DNA from: an uncultured SAR86 cluster bacterium
Lineage (GTDB): Bacteria > Pseudomonadota > Gammaproteobacteria > Magnimaribacterales > D2472
DNA length: 64,000 nt
Assembly (NCBI GenBank): GCA_902558095.1
Contig: CACECP010000005.1
Coordinates: 1-64,000, forward strand
Reading direction: 5' to 3'
Shown here: in pieces, positions 51,350 to 61,209 of the stretch
Layout of the letters: the number at the start of each line of letters is the position of its first letter
Position numbering within the stretch: the first letter of the stretch is position 1
Notes under the pieces: generated by a model
The model's input: only the letters and a program-made list of their open reading frames with translations
Database searches by the model: none
Told to the model about the DNA's origin: nothing
Program-made: the position numbers and the translations under genes

Positions 51350-53674
51350 TCAGAAGTTATAACTAATTCTTGTCATGAATTGTCTTGGAGGAATAAGCTC
51401 AAGTCCTGTTGAAGCAACTCCAAATACGTCAGTCATACTTGAATTTATACCATCTTCATCAGTAACATTAAGAAGCATTAAGTCTAGACCAAGATTATTG
51501 TTGTAATCTATACCAATTGTAAAGTTAACAATATCGTATCCAGGGATTGCATCCACAATTGGATTATTGCTAACTCTTTGCATAAATTTACCTCTTTTTA
51601 CATACTGAACAATAGCAGTTAAGCTGTTGCCTGACGGTAAATCAGTTTCATATATAAAATTTACATCAGCTGTGAACTCTGGAGTTTTTGCAAGTTGATT
51701 ACCTTTAACGTTTTCTCTCAATCCATATCTTAAATCCTCTTCGCCAAAGAAATATTGATAAGCATCAACATTGTCTAACACAAAGTAATCAGAAGAAACT
51801 TCAGAGTTAAGGAATGCTAGATTCATATCAAAAGTGAATGAATCAGATGCCAAAGCAGTAAATTCAATTTCAACACCAGACATTTCTGATTCAGGAATAT
51901 TAGCTACACCACCTCGATATGGATCAGGGTCAGTTGCTTGAAATTGTAGGTTTTCGTAATCATAAGAGAAGGCAGCAATATTTGCTCTAGCCTTTCCATT
52001 AAATAGATCTGTTTTAATACCAAGCTCTGTGGAGTCAACAGTTTCTGCTTCAAATGTAGGAAAAACCATTGGTGGAGCATTATCGTTATCAAAACCAAAA
52101 GTTAAATTACTTCCACCAGGCTTAAACCCACTAGCTAATGTTAAATAAATCATAGTTGCATCAGCTAAATCATATTCGCCAGTTATCCTTGTTGTTATTT
52201 CATCAGTAGTACCCTCTGCTACAAATGTTTCAGTATTTAAAAAATTTGTAACGTCTGTTCCAAAAGTATCTTCCGAATATCTCAACCCAGAAATAAGCCT
52301 AAAAGTATCGCTAAAGCTGTAGGTTGTTTGCGCATAAACAGATAAAGATTCCCTATATGGAAAAGCATCAGTAAAAAAGTCTACATCCGCAGCTGGTCCA
52401 AAAATATCAAATCTGCCTGGTATTCCATAATCATGCTCATAACAATAATTCGGATCTGCAAAAGAAGCATCGCAAACATATTTAAATACTCCATCAAGAT
52501 CATCATCTCTGTAACCTCTGATTACATTTTCAATTTCATGATCCATGTAAAAAGCACCAACTGTCCAATCAAGCTTTCCATTCATTGCAGGCTCATTAGA
52601 TATAAGGTTAACTTCAAAAGTTGTTGTTTCAACCACTGAAGTTTCAGGTCTAAACTCTGCTTGTTGATATGTTGCACCAGCGCCCAAGCCTGGAATTGAG
52701 AGAACAGAGTCTCCAAAATTGTGACGATCATTGTCTCTTGTAACCGAAATATCATCATCTTGAGAACTAGCTAAAATTTTTAAATTTGCAAATCCGAGAT
52801 CTGATTCAAAAATCATAGCAACTACCGAAGAAGTTAATTCTTGTTTTGAAATTGTATTTTGTGACAGCTTTCGCATACCTGGTGATTGATCATCTATACC
52901 TCTCAAAGCTGCACCATTTCTATCAACGTGCGCATACTGACCAAATATCCTTAAACTTGAGGTATCACTTAATTCAAAGAAAAAATCTGCTCTAAAATTG
53001 AGATTATGTGCATCATCAAGATCTTGTCCTGTAAAAATGTTTTCAGTAAAACCTTCTCGAGTCATGGCAGAAAATGATAATTTAGTGCTTGCTGTATCTG
53101 ATAATGGTATGTTTGAAGAAGATCTCAACTGCTTCATTCCATAATCACCATATGTTATGTCTGCTTTTGAAAACCTTTCTTCTGATGTTGGTTTATTGCT
53201 TATAACATTAATAGCTCCACCAGTTGAGTTTTGGCCAAAAAGAGTACCTTGTGGACCTCTTAATACTTCAATTCTTTGAACATCTAGAAAGTCTGTTTGC
53301 AATGAAAATGGTGAAGCAATAAAAATGCCATCCATATGATACGCAACTGAAGGAGCTGCAATAGCATTTTGATTTGTTTCATTACCAACACCTCTTATAG
53401 ATATAACAGTTTTATAACCTTCATTTTTTGCAACTGTTACACCAGGCACAATACTGGATAAATCAACAAAGGAATTAATATTTTTTGCCTCTATCTCTGA
53501 ATCAGTGATTGCAGTAACTGCTTGAGAAACAGATTGAAGACTTTCATCTCTCTTTTCAGCAGTAACAATTACCTCTTCAAAGACTAACTCACCATCTTGA
53601 GCAAAAATATCGTTTGAAAAAGATAATATAAGAATAGAAGCAATGGATGCTCTAAATAAAATAGTAGATTTCAT
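51350..53674 (-). CDS. TonB-dependent outer-membrane receptor
   Basis: A 774-residue receptor that imports a ligand across the outer membrane with energy from TonB. After a signal peptide (residues 1-25) comes a TonB-box-like EEVIVTA stretch. The plug domain follows (about 40-150: SLQSVSQAVTAITDSEIEAKNI, ISIRGVGNETN, EVLRGPQGTLFGQNSTGGAINVISNKP), then the beta barrel. It ends in Phe (RISYNF), the usual outer-membrane signal. The EKRDESLQ plug start is common in marine gammaproteobacterial and sphingomonad receptors. The ligand is not predictable. It stands alone, with a 155 bp divergent interval to the purine permease gene. Confidence 0.95.
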   Translation of the reverse strand: MKSTILFRASIASILILSFSNDIFAQDGELVFEEVIVTAEKRDESLQSVSQAVTAITDSEIEAKNINSFVDLSSIVPGVTVAKNEGYKTVISIRGVGNETNQNAIAAPSVAYHMDGIFIASPFSLQTDFLDVQRIEVLRGPQGTLFGQNSTGGAINVISNKPTSEERFSKADITYGDYGMKQLRSSSNIPLSDTASTKLSFSAMTREGFTENIFTGQDLDDAHNLNFRADFFFELSDTSSLRIFGQYAHVDRNGAALRGIDDQSPGMRKLSQNTISKQELTSSVVAMIFESDLGFANLKILASSQDDDISVTRDNDRHNFGDSVLSIPGLGAGATYQQAEFRPETSVVETTTFEVNLISNEPAMNGKLDWTVGAFYMDHEIENVIRGYRDDDLDGVFKYVCDASFADPNYCYEHDYGIPGRFDIFGPAADVDFFTDAFPYRESLSVYAQTTYSFSDTFRLISGLRYSEDTFGTDVTNFLNTETFVAEGTTDEITTRITGEYDLADATMIYLTLASGFKPGGSNLTFGFDNDNAPPMVFPTFEAETVDSTELGIKTDLFNGKARANIAAFSYDYENLQFQATDPDPYRGGVANIPESEMSGVEIEFTALASDSFTFDMNLAFLNSEVSSDYFVLDNVDAYQYFFGEEDLRYGLRENVKGNQLAKTPEFTADVNFIYETDLPSGNSLTAIVQYVKRGKFMQRVSNNPIVDAIPGYDIVNFTIGIDYNNNLGLDLMLLNVTDEDGINSSMTDVFGVASTGLELIPPRQFMTRISYNF

Positions 53675-53754
53675 AATAAATGTATCCTCTTTAATAGATG
53701 TTTATATAATTACATGCAACTTATATGCCAAATAATTATATTAAATTTAAGTTT

Positions 53755-53784
53755 TTGCAAGTTATAAAATTCTGATGTTATATT
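53755..53784 (+). promoter_or_regulatory. Predicted sigma-70 promoter of the purine permease
   Basis: TTGCAA at 53755-53760 and TATATT at 53779-53784 are spaced by 18 bp, giving a transcript starting about 40 bp before the ATG at 53830. No known purine riboswitch fold is seen in the short leader. Confidence 0.4.
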
Positions 53785-53829
53785 AACACTTTCGATGACA
53801 TCTGTACTAGATTGAATATACTTATTTGT

Positions 53830-55128
53830 ATGAAAAATTTTCTTAATAATTTCTTTCAACTTGATCGCAATAATACTGACATAAAGTCTGAAGTTATTGC
53901 TGGTTTTACAACGTTTTTAACAATGGCATATATAATTTTTGTAAATCCACAAATAATGGAAGCAAGTGGAATGGATAAGGATGCTATTTTTGTAGGCACC
54001 TGCTTAGCCGCCGCCATTGCATGCTTGATTATGGGAGTTTTTGCAAATTGGCCAATTGGTCTTGCCCCTGGAATGGGTTTGAATGCTTTTTTTACTTACA
54101 CTGTTGTTGGTGAAATGGGTTACTCTTGGGAGATTGCTTTAGGAGCTGTTTTTATTGCTGGTATTTTATTTTTTGTAATGAGTGTTACTAATCTTAGGAG
54201 CTGGATGATTGCAAGCATACCTATGAATTTAAGAATCGCGATGGGAGCTGGAGTTGGTTTATTTATTGGGATAATTGGTCTTAAAAGCGGAGGCATAATA
54301 ATTACTAATGATGCAACGCTTTTAGCATTAGGTGATTTTACTAATATTGAAACACTTCTCGCTGCAACTGGCTTTCTAATAATTTCAGCCCTATCTATCA
54401 GAAAAATACCTGGTGCAATTATTATAGGAATATTAATAATTACTTTGATTGCAATATTTGCCGATCTTATTCAGTTCAAGGGAGTAATTTCAACTCCACC
54501 TAATATAGCGCCAACTTTCATGAAGCTAGATATTCTTGGAGCTTTGAATCTTGGAATGTTGACAGTAATTATGTCTTTTCTATTTGTTAATCTATTCGAT
54601 ACAACAGGAACTTTAGTAGGTGTCGCAACAAGAGCAAATTTATTAGATGAAAATGGAGAAGCAGAAAGTCTTGATAAGGCTCTAAAAGCAGACAGTGGAG
54701 CGAGTATATTTGGTACATTTTTTGGATGCTCTCCGGTAACAAGCTATGTTGAAAGTTCTGCTGGTGTGGAAGCAGGCGGAAGAACTGGTCTTACTGCAGT
54801 TGTAGTTGGAATATTGTTTATTTTAGCAATGTTCTTATCACCGTTAGCTTCTATCATTCCAGCATACGCCACTGCAGGTGCTTTAGTTTATGTGGCCATT
54901 TTGATGCTTGGAGGTATGGAAAAATTAAACTGGTCTCATGTTACAGAACTTATACCTGCATTGATTATCCTCATAATGATACCTTTAACATTTTCAATTG
55001 CTGATGGAATTGCTTTAGGGTTTTTATCATATGTTGTTTTAAAAATAACAAATGGTGAAATAAAGAACATCACATATGCAGCTTGGTTCCTTACCATCAT
55101 TTTTATTTCAAAATTTATATTTTTATAA
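53830..55128 (+). CDS. NCS2/AzgA-type purine base permease
   Basis: A 432-residue inner-membrane transporter of the adenine/guanine/hypoxanthine (AzgA/GhxP/PbuG) group. About 12-14 membrane helices are visible. The family motifs are FTTFLTMAYIIFVNP (about residues 27-41), NWPIGLAPGMGLNAFFTYTVV (about 73-93), NLFDTTGTLVGVATRANLL (about 256-274) and SPVTSYVESSAGVEAGGRTGL (about 301-321). The start is set at the ATG 53830; an in-frame TTG at 53812 would add six residues unlike the family. It likely supplies bases to the phosphoribosyltransferases, consistent with the GMP genes nearby. Its 3' end overlaps the convergent small gene by 6 bp. Confidence 0.92.
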   Translation: MKNFLNNFFQLDRNNTDIKSEVIAGFTTFLTMAYIIFVNPQIMEASGMDKDAIFVGTCLAAAIACLIMGVFANWPIGLAPGMGLNAFFTYTVVGEMGYSWEIALGAVFIAGILFFVMSVTNLRSWMIASIPMNLRIAMGAGVGLFIGIIGLKSGGIIITNDATLLALGDFTNIETLLAATGFLIISALSIRKIPGAIIIGILIITLIAIFADLIQFKGVISTPPNIAPTFMKLDILGALNLGMLTVIMSFLFVNLFDTTGTLVGVATRANLLDENGEAESLDKALKADSGASIFGTFFGCSPVTSYVESSAGVEAGGRTGLTAVVVGILFILAMFLSPLASIIPAYATAGALVYVAILMLGGMEKLNWSHVTELIPALIILIMIPLTFSIADGIALGFLSYVVLKITNGEIKNITYAAWFLTIIFISKFIFL

Positions 55129-55350
55129 AGCTAAACCCAATATATATATTATTGTCAGGCCTGCATTTAAAACTACAAGCGTCATTTCTTTCCATAAGAT
55201 CCCAACAACAACCCATAATGAATTGGCTATTATAAATGCCCAATGATGGTATTCTAAGGCCGGTATAAAGCTAGCTAATATTGCAGCTAGAATCAATATT
55301 GCTGTTGCTGTCCATGCAAGAAATTGATAGGGCTTTTCGTTTTGATTCAT
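55123..55350 (-). CDS. Small membrane protein of unknown function
   Basis: A 75-residue protein that is almost all membrane: about three helices (residues 10-28, 36-52, 56-74), with the end overlapping the permease gene by 6 bp. WTATAILILAAILAS, WAFIIANSLWVVVGI and VVLNAGLTIIYILGL are the segments. The pattern resembles small subunits similar to PnuC/YbaN-like or DUF-type proteins, but I cannot place it. It lies 12 bp downstream of the phhB gene on the same strand. Confidence 0.65.
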   Translation of the reverse strand: MNQNEKPYQFLAWTATAILILAAILASFIPALEYHHWAFIIANSLWVVVGILWKEMTLVVLNAGLTIIYILGLAL

Positions 55351-55362
55351 TTAAATTTTTTA

Positions 55363-55704
55363 TTATTTAAAAAGATCGTCAGTTTTTGATGCACAAATAA
55401 AGTCATTTTTGTGAAGTCCTTTAATTTTATGCGACCACCAAGAAACAGTAACGTTTCCCCACTCAAGAACGATCTCAGGATGATGATCTTCTTGTTCGGC
55501 AAGTTCAGCTACTTTATTTGTAAAATTAACAGAATCCTCATAACTAGAAAAAGCAAAAGAACATATTAATCTTTTAATACCGTCCTCTTCATGAACTATC
55601 CAAGAAGGTATTTGTGGAGAGAGTTCTTTTATCTCTTGCTCAGAGAGAACAGGTGCATCTAATCTGCAAGCCTCACAGCTACTTTGAGAAAGTTCGTTTG
55701 ACAA
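55363..55704 (-). CDS. phhB: Pterin-4a-carbinolamine dehydratase
   Basis: Recycles the pterin cofactor of aromatic amino acid hydroxylases. The 113-residue protein has the family core: QEDHHPEIVLEWGNVTVSWWSHKIKGLHKNDF (about residues 70-101), with the catalytic HHPE pair and the conserved H of WSHK. An N-terminal CEACRLDAP motif is also seen, as in bacterial PhhB. No phenylalanine hydroxylase gene is in the window, so the role here could be in tetrahydrobiopterin or folate-like pterin salvage. It starts 2 bp after the fumC stop. Confidence 0.92.
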   Translation of the reverse strand: MSNELSQSSCEACRLDAPVLSEQEIKELSPQIPSWIVHEEDGIKRLICSFAFSSYEDSVNFTNKVAELAEQEDHHPEIVLEWGNVTVSWWSHKIKGLHKNDFICASKTDDLFK

Positions 55705-55706
55705 CT

Positions 55707-57098
55707 TTATATACCACCCTTTGCAAGTTTAGATGGATCAAGTAATTTCTCAAGCTTAGCTTTTGTTAAGTCAGTTTCTTCAGCTGCAACTTCAATTATT
55801 GGCTTATTTTCTTTATAGGCTTTTTTTGCAATCGCTGCTGCTTTTTCGTAACCAATAATTGGATTTAATGCTGTAACTAATATTGGATTTTTTGATAATG
55901 AGAGTTCTAAATTTTTATGATTAACCTTAAATGTCTTTATGGCTTTCTTCGATAAAGCATTCATTGATCCACTCAAGAGGTTAATACTCTTTAATAGGTT
56001 GTAGGCTATGACTGGCAACATTACATTTAATTGGAAATTTCCAGATTGAGCTGCAACAGTAATTGTTACATCATTACCAATAACATCTGCACATGCCATA
56101 GAAACTGCCTCAGGAATGACAGGATTAACTTTACCAGGCATGATGCTGCTTCCAGGCTGTAAGGCTTTTAATTCAATATCAGATATTCCAGCCAAAGGAC
56201 CACTATTCATCCATCGAAGATCATTTGAGACTTTCATCAATACGACCGCTAGATTCTTTAACTCTCCTGATAATTGTACTGAGCAATCTTGAGCACTAAG
56301 CTCATGATAAAAGTTCTCGGCTGGATAAAACTTAGACTTACTTCCTAATAACTTGGTCATTTCTTGGGTAAAATATTTTGAAAATTGTTTATGAGCATTT
56401 ATGCCGCTTCCAACAGCAGTTCCGCCTTGAGGAAGCTCTAGTAGTTTTTTTTCAAAAATATTTAACATCTCTTTTGAAGATTTTAACTGACTAGACCATG
56501 CTTTTAATTCTTCATAGAAATCAATAGGCATAGCATCCATTAGATGAGTTCTTCCAGTTTTAATAGTTCCTTTCAAAGATTCTGACTTATCGTCAATTGA
56601 TTTAATTAAACTATCTAAAGCTGGAAAAAGTTTCTTAGTTAAATCCATATGAGCACTAATTTTGATTGCAGTAGGAATGACATCGTTACTACTTTGGCTC
56701 ATATTTACATCATCATTTGGACTAACTTCAACTTTTGCATATTTAGTAGCTAGATTTGCTATAACTTCATTAGCGTTCATATTTGAGCTTGTTCCAGAGC
56801 CTGTTTGAAATACATCAATTGGAAATTCATTATGATGTTTTTCCTGCCAAACTTCTTTAGATGCTCTTGAAATGGCCTTAGATTTTTTTGAAGAAATAAG
56901 CTTTAATCTTAAATTAGCCTTTGCTGCAGCATCTTTTATGAATCCCAAAGAAGATACAAATGATTTTGTAAATGGGAAATCCATTTTTATACCGCTTATA
57001 GGAAAATTATTTACGGCTCGTTGTGTTTGAGCGCCCCACAATGCCTTTGAGGGAACTTTAACTTCTCCTAAACTATCTTTTTCAATTCTATATTTCAT
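55707..57098 (-). CDS. fumC: Fumarate hydratase class II
   Basis: Interconverts fumarate and malate in the TCA cycle without an iron-sulfur cluster, so it resists oxygen and superoxide. The 463-residue protein has FQTGSGTSSNMNANEVIA (about residues 95-112), SSNDVIPTA, TGRTHLMDAMP and the signature GSSIMPGKVNPVIPE (about 316-330). Length matches E. coli FumC (467). The tail TDLTKAKLEKLLDP is normal for the family. It is followed by phhB (2 bp) and diverges from the class II aldolase gene, whose ATG is 59 bp away. Confidence 0.95.
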   Translation of the reverse strand: MKYRIEKDSLGEVKVPSKALWGAQTQRAVNNFPISGIKMDFPFTKSFVSSLGFIKDAAAKANLRLKLISSKKSKAISRASKEVWQEKHHNEFPIDVFQTGSGTSSNMNANEVIANLATKYAKVEVSPNDDVNMSQSSNDVIPTAIKISAHMDLTKKLFPALDSLIKSIDDKSESLKGTIKTGRTHLMDAMPIDFYEELKAWSSQLKSSKEMLNIFEKKLLELPQGGTAVGSGINAHKQFSKYFTQEMTKLLGSKSKFYPAENFYHELSAQDCSVQLSGELKNLAVVLMKVSNDLRWMNSGPLAGISDIELKALQPGSSIMPGKVNPVIPEAVSMACADVIGNDVTITVAAQSGNFQLNVMLPVIAYNLLKSINLLSGSMNALSKKAIKTFKVNHKNLELSLSKNPILVTALNPIIGYEKAAAIAKKAYKENKPIIEVAAEETDLTKAKLEKLLDPSKLAKGGI

Positions 57099-57157
57099 AT
57101 TTGGTTCTTAATTTGATAAGCTATTTTAACATTATTGAGCTTAGGAGTATAAAAACT

Positions 57158-57967
57158 ATGTCAAATGTTGCACCCATAAAAATTGATATTACTAATGGTA
57201 AATTACCTATTAAGGAAAAGGGTCTTGTTTTCCAAGAATTTGCTAATCCAGCAGAAGAAAGAAGAAATCAGCTAGAAAAGCTTGCGGCCGGATTCAGGCT
57301 TTTTGATTATTTTGGTTTTAATGAAGGGGTCGCTGGTCATATTACATACAGAGATCCTGAGTTTAAAGATCACTTTTGGGTAAATCCTTTAGGTGTCCAC
57401 TTCTCTCAAATTTCTGTATCAGACTTATTATTAGTTAATCATGATGGAAAAGTTGTTCAAGGTGATAAAGATGTTAACGTTGCGGCATTTGCAATACATT
57501 CAAGACTTCATAAAGCAAGGCCAGATGTTAATGCTGCGGCTCATTCGCATTCAATTTACGGAAGAACATTTTCAACTCTTGGAAAATTATTAGATCCTAT
57601 TTCTCAAGATGCTTGTGCATTTTATGAGAATCAAGGCATATATGAAGATTTCTCTGGTGTTGTTGAAGAAGTTGATGAGGGTGATGAAATTGCAAAAGCT
57701 CTAGGTAACAAGAAGGTTGCAATACTTCAAAATCATGGAATTTTAACAACAGGACCTTCTGTAGATATAGCTCTGTGGTTTTATATGTCGATGGAAAGAT
57801 GTTGTCAGGCGCAACTAATGGCAGAAGCTGCAGGTAAGCCTAAAATTATTCCTCATGAAACTGCCATTAAAACAAGAGAATTTATTGCAAACGATATTGC
57901 TGCATGGGCAAGCTATCAGCCAGCATTTGATAAAATTGTAAAGATGCAGCCAGATCTTTTAGATTAA
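57158..57967 (+). CDS. Class II aldolase/adducin-family protein
   Basis: A 269-residue protein from the ATG at 57158, preceded by a Shine-Dalgarno (TAGGAG). A longer frame from TTG at 57101 would start inside the intergenic region and is rejected. The fold's metal histidines are in HSHSIYG (about residues 125-131) and the downstream QNHGIL (about 190-195). The N-terminal half contains GFNEGVAGHITYRDPE and LGVHFSQISVSDLLLV. The family includes fuculose-1-phosphate aldolase and animal adducin-like proteins, with unassigned substrates in many bacteria. It converges with the aldehyde dehydrogenase gene (4 bp overlap). Confidence 0.88.
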   Translation: MSNVAPIKIDITNGKLPIKEKGLVFQEFANPAEERRNQLEKLAAGFRLFDYFGFNEGVAGHITYRDPEFKDHFWVNPLGVHFSQISVSDLLLVNHDGKVVQGDKDVNVAAFAIHSRLHKARPDVNAAAHSHSIYGRTFSTLGKLLDPISQDACAFYENQGIYEDFSGVVEEVDEGDEIAKALGNKKVAILQNHGILTTGPSVDIALWFYMSMERCCQAQLMAEAAGKPKIIPHETAIKTREFIANDIAAWASYQPAFDKIVKMQPDLLD

Positions 57968-59388
57968 CTGGCTGGAACAATTATCGCTTTAGTTTCAAGA
58001 CACTCTTCAAGACCATGTTTACCATGCTCTCTTCCATTTCCAGAAGCTTTGTAGCCACCAAATGGAGCTGCATTTCCTCTGGCACCACCATTAATAGTTA
58101 TTTGTCCAGCTCTTATCTGATTTCCAACTTCTATTGCATGAGATAGCTCGCCTTGAACATACCCAGCGAGCCCATATTCAGTATCATTAGCGATTTCAAT
58201 CGCCTCTTCTTCAGTTTCATACTTCATAATGCATAAGACAGGACCAAATATTTCTTCTTTTGCAATAGTCATATCATTTGTTACATCAGCAAAAACTGTT
58301 GGTTTAATATAATAACCTTTATCGTACCCTTCGGGTCTTTCAACCCCACCTGCAACTAGTCTGGCTCCTTCTTCAATGCCGATTTCGATCATCTTAATAA
58401 TCTTTTCATATTGAGTTTTATTTGAAATAGGTCCTAACCTAAATTCGCCATTAGGATCTCCAACAGTAGTACTATTAGCGGTAGCTTCTGCAACTGCAAC
58501 AGCTTTGTCATAATTTTTTGAGGAAACCAACATTCTTGTTGGGGCATTGCAAGATTGACCAGAATTTAAAAAACAGTGACCAGCTCCACCCTTAACTGAT
58601 TTTTCTAGATCAGCAACATCATCTAATATAATGTTCGCCGATTTTCCTCCAAGCTCCTGTTGAACTCTTTTTACTGTAGTTGCAGAAGCTTGAGCAACGG
58701 CTATTCCTGCTCTTGTTGAACCAGTAAATGACATCATGTCCACTTTTTCATGTTCTGACAAAGCAGCTCCAACAATTGGTCCATACCCATTAACTAAATT
58801 AAATACTCCATTTGGAACGCCAGCTTTATGCATAACCTCTGCAAGCAACATAGAACAATAAGGTGATATTTCACTGGGTTTAAGAACCATTGTACAACCA
58901 GTTGCAATAGCTGCAGATACTTTTGTTGTAATCTGATTCATAGGCCAGTTCCAAGGAGTAATCATCCCAATAACACCAATAGGCTCCCTTCTTAAAGTGT
59001 AGCCACCCTCTTCTTTTTCAAACTCATACTCCTCTAAAGCTTCAAGAGTCTCTTTAAAGTTAATAAGACCCGTATTTGCTTGTGCTCTTTCGGACAACCA
59101 ATTAGGTGCTCCCATTTCTTTTGTAATAACTTCTACAAAATCTTTGTATCTATTTTCATATTCTTGAATAATTTTCTTTAAGAGGTCTATTCTTTCTTCT
59201 TGTGAAGACTTTGAGAATGAAACAAATGCATTACTAGCTGCATTAACTGCTGCATCAATATCTTCTTTTGTTCCAGCCGTTACTTGACCAATAACCTCTT
59301 CATTAGCTGGATTGATTACATCAATTAATTCATTTGAATCTGATTTTACCCATTCACCATTGATGTAAAAGTTTAAATCGTTGCTCAT
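57964..59388 (-). CDS. NAD(P)-dependent aldehyde dehydrogenase
   Basis: A 474-residue aldehyde dehydrogenase from the ATG at 59388, which has GGAG 8 bp upstream; an ATG four codons earlier is less likely. Motifs are ITPWNWPMNQI with the nucleotide-binding KPSE (about residue 166), FTGSTRAGIAVAQ, QELGGKSANIIL with the general-base Glu, and the nucleophile region LNSGQSCNAPTR (about 270-281). EIFGPVLCIM is also normal. It could oxidise small aldehydes made from the class II aldolase, lipids or amines. The convergent aldolase gene overlaps its end by 4 bp. Confidence 0.94.
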   Translation of the reverse strand: MSNDLNFYINGEWVKSDSNELIDVINPANEEVIGQVTAGTKEDIDAAVNAASNAFVSFSKSSQEERIDLLKKIIQEYENRYKDFVEVITKEMGAPNWLSERAQANTGLINFKETLEALEEYEFEKEEGGYTLRREPIGVIGMITPWNWPMNQITTKVSAAIATGCTMVLKPSEISPYCSMLLAEVMHKAGVPNGVFNLVNGYGPIVGAALSEHEKVDMMSFTGSTRAGIAVAQASATTVKRVQQELGGKSANIILDDVADLEKSVKGGAGHCFLNSGQSCNAPTRMLVSSKNYDKAVAVAEATANSTTVGDPNGEFRLGPISNKTQYEKIIKMIEIGIEEGARLVAGGVERPEGYDKGYYIKPTVFADVTNDMTIAKEEIFGPVLCIMKYETEEEAIEIANDTEYGLAGYVQGELSHAIEVGNQIRAGQITINGGARGNAAPFGGYKASGNGREHGKHGLEECLETKAIIVPAS

Positions 59389-59457
59389 ATAACACTCCAT
59401 GAAATTTTAGACATAAAATTATAACTAAATACTTACAAATGAACTAGAAGAGTCTTT

Positions 59458-61137
59458 TTAGAATAATCCTTTTATTTCTCTTTCTTCATCCAATCCAATT
59501 GCTTCTGCAGCTGGAACTCTTGGTAATCCTGGCATTGTCATAATCTCACCACAAACCACTACAACAAATTCAGCACCAGCTGAAAGCCGAACCTCTCTAA
59601 TTGGAACATCATGGCCAACCGGAGCACCCATTAATAACGGGTCAGTTGAGAAACTATATTGAGTTTTTGCCATACAAATTGGATATTCTCCAAAACCATC
59701 ATCTTCAAGTTTTTTAAATTGATTCCTAACTCTTTTATCTGCAATAATCTCAGAAGCACCATAAATGCTTTTTGCAATATGTTCGGTTTTATCCCATAAA
59801 GTCATTTCATCTTTGTATAAAGTTTTAAAGTCAGCAGAATTTGAATCAGCAATTTTTGCAACTTCTTCTGCTAAATCTGCTGCTCCTTCTCCACCTTTTT
59901 CCCAGTGTGAAGAAATTTTGCACTGAACACCTAGATTCTTACAAAAATTAATTATTTGCTCATGCTCGCTTTTAGTATCTGTTACATAGTCATTAATTCC
60001 AACAACAACAGGAACTCCAAATTTACCAATATTTTCTATATGTTTGCCTAAATTTTCACAACCTTTTAAAACTGCATCAATATTTTCTCTGCTTAGTTCA
60101 TCTTTTTTAACACCACCATGCATTTTTAATGCTTTAGTTGTTGCTACTAAAACTACAACATCTGGTTTAAGTCCAGATTTCCTGCATTTAATATCAAAGA
60201 ATTTCTCAGCCCCAAGGTCAGCTCCAAAGCCAGCTTCCGTTACAACATAATCTGCTAACTTAAGAGCCGTTTTTGTTGAAACTACTGAATTACAACCATG
60301 AGCTATATTTGCAAATGGTCCTCCATGCATAAATGCTGGATTATTTTCCAATGTTTGCACTAGGTTTGGTTGAAATGCGTCTTTTAAAAGAGCTGTTATA
60401 GCACCATCAGCATTTAATTGTTTAGCTCTTACAGGCTTATTATTTTTTGTATATCCTATAACAATATTTCCAACTCTGGTTTGAAGATCATCCAAATCAG
60501 AAGCTAAACAAAATACAGCCATTATCTCTGATGCAACAGTTATGTCATATCCACTTTGACGTGGAATACCGTTACCGGTTCCACCAAGGCCACACGTTAT
60601 ATCTCTTAAAGATCTATCATTCATATCAACCACTCTCTTCCAAGTAATTCTTCTTGGGTCAATATTAAGTTCATTATCCCAATGAATATGATTATCTATT
60701 AGAGCAGATAACAAATTATGTGCTGCACCAATAGCATGAAAGTCTCCAGTAAAATGAAGATTAATATCCGTCATAGGGATAACCTGAGCATTGCCTCCGC
60801 CAGCAGCTCCACCTTTCATTCCGAAGCAAGGACCTAAACTTGGCTCTCTTAAACAAATCATTGCTTTTTTACCTATGTTACAGAGTCCATCGACCAAACC
60901 AACACTAGTGGTTGTTTTTCCTTCACCTGCAGGGGTTGGAGAAATAGCAGTGACGAGAATTAATTTACCATCATCATTTTTAGACAAAGATTTTACAAGA
61001 TTATGTGTAAGCTTAGCTTTATCGTCTCCAAATCTTATTAAGTCTTTTTTTTGTATACCTATTGATTCAGCAATTTCATCAATTGGTTTTTTATGAGCAG
61101 CATTAGCTATTTCTAAATCACTTGGATATGTTCCCAT
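59458..61137 (-). CDS. fhs: Formate-tetrahydrofolate ligase
   Basis: Joins formate to tetrahydrofolate with ATP, making 10-formyl-THF. The 559-residue protein has the P-loop [14 protein letters not shown] (about residues 67-80), [19 protein letters not shown] (about 97-115), HFTGDFHAI and [10 protein letters not shown], all standard. Length equals other monofunctional Fhs enzymes. A strong Shine-Dalgarno GGAGG precedes the ATG, and TATAAT-like bases (reverse strand near 61184-61189) could serve as a -10 box for its own promoter. With a DmdA-like protein in the window, it suggests active one-carbon metabolism. Confidence 0.96.
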   Translation of the reverse strand: MGTYPSDLEIANAAHKKPIDEIAESIGIQKKDLIRFGDDKAKLTHNLVKSLSKNDDGKLILVTAISPTPAGEGKTTTSVGLVDGLCNIGKKAMICLREPSLGPCFGMKGGAAGGGNAQVIPMTDINLHFTGDFHAIGAAHNLLSALIDNHIHWDNELNIDPRRITWKRVVDMNDRSLRDITCGLGGTGNGIPRQSGYDITVASEIMAVFCLASDLDDLQTRVGNIVIGYTKNNKPVRAKQLNADGAITALLKDAFQPNLVQTLENNPAFMHGGPFANIAHGCNSVVSTKTALKLADYVVTEAGFGADLGAEKFFDIKCRKSGLKPDVVVLVATTKALKMHGGVKKDELSRENIDAVLKGCENLGKHIENIGKFGVPVVVGINDYVTDTKSEHEQIINFCKNLGVQCKISSHWEKGGEGAADLAEEVAKIADSNSADFKTLYKDEMTLWDKTEHIAKSIYGASEIIADKRVRNQFKKLEDDGFGEYPICMAKTQYSFSTDPLLMGAPVGHDVPIREVRLSAGAEFVVVVCGEIMTMPGLPRVPAAEAIGLDEEREIKGLF

Positions 61138-61209
61138 TTTTCCTCCGAATACCCCTAAAATAAAATCTCAGTATACATAAGTGATTATAGGTAAACTAGA
61201 AAAATTTTA

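Noticed and set aside
57101-57157. TTG start for the class II aldolase
   Set aside because: It adds 19 residues with no family support, while ATG 57158 has a Shine-Dalgarno.
61138-61209. THF or glycine riboswitch before fhs
   Set aside because: The 72 bp interval is AT-rich and lacks any conserved riboswitch core I can recognise.
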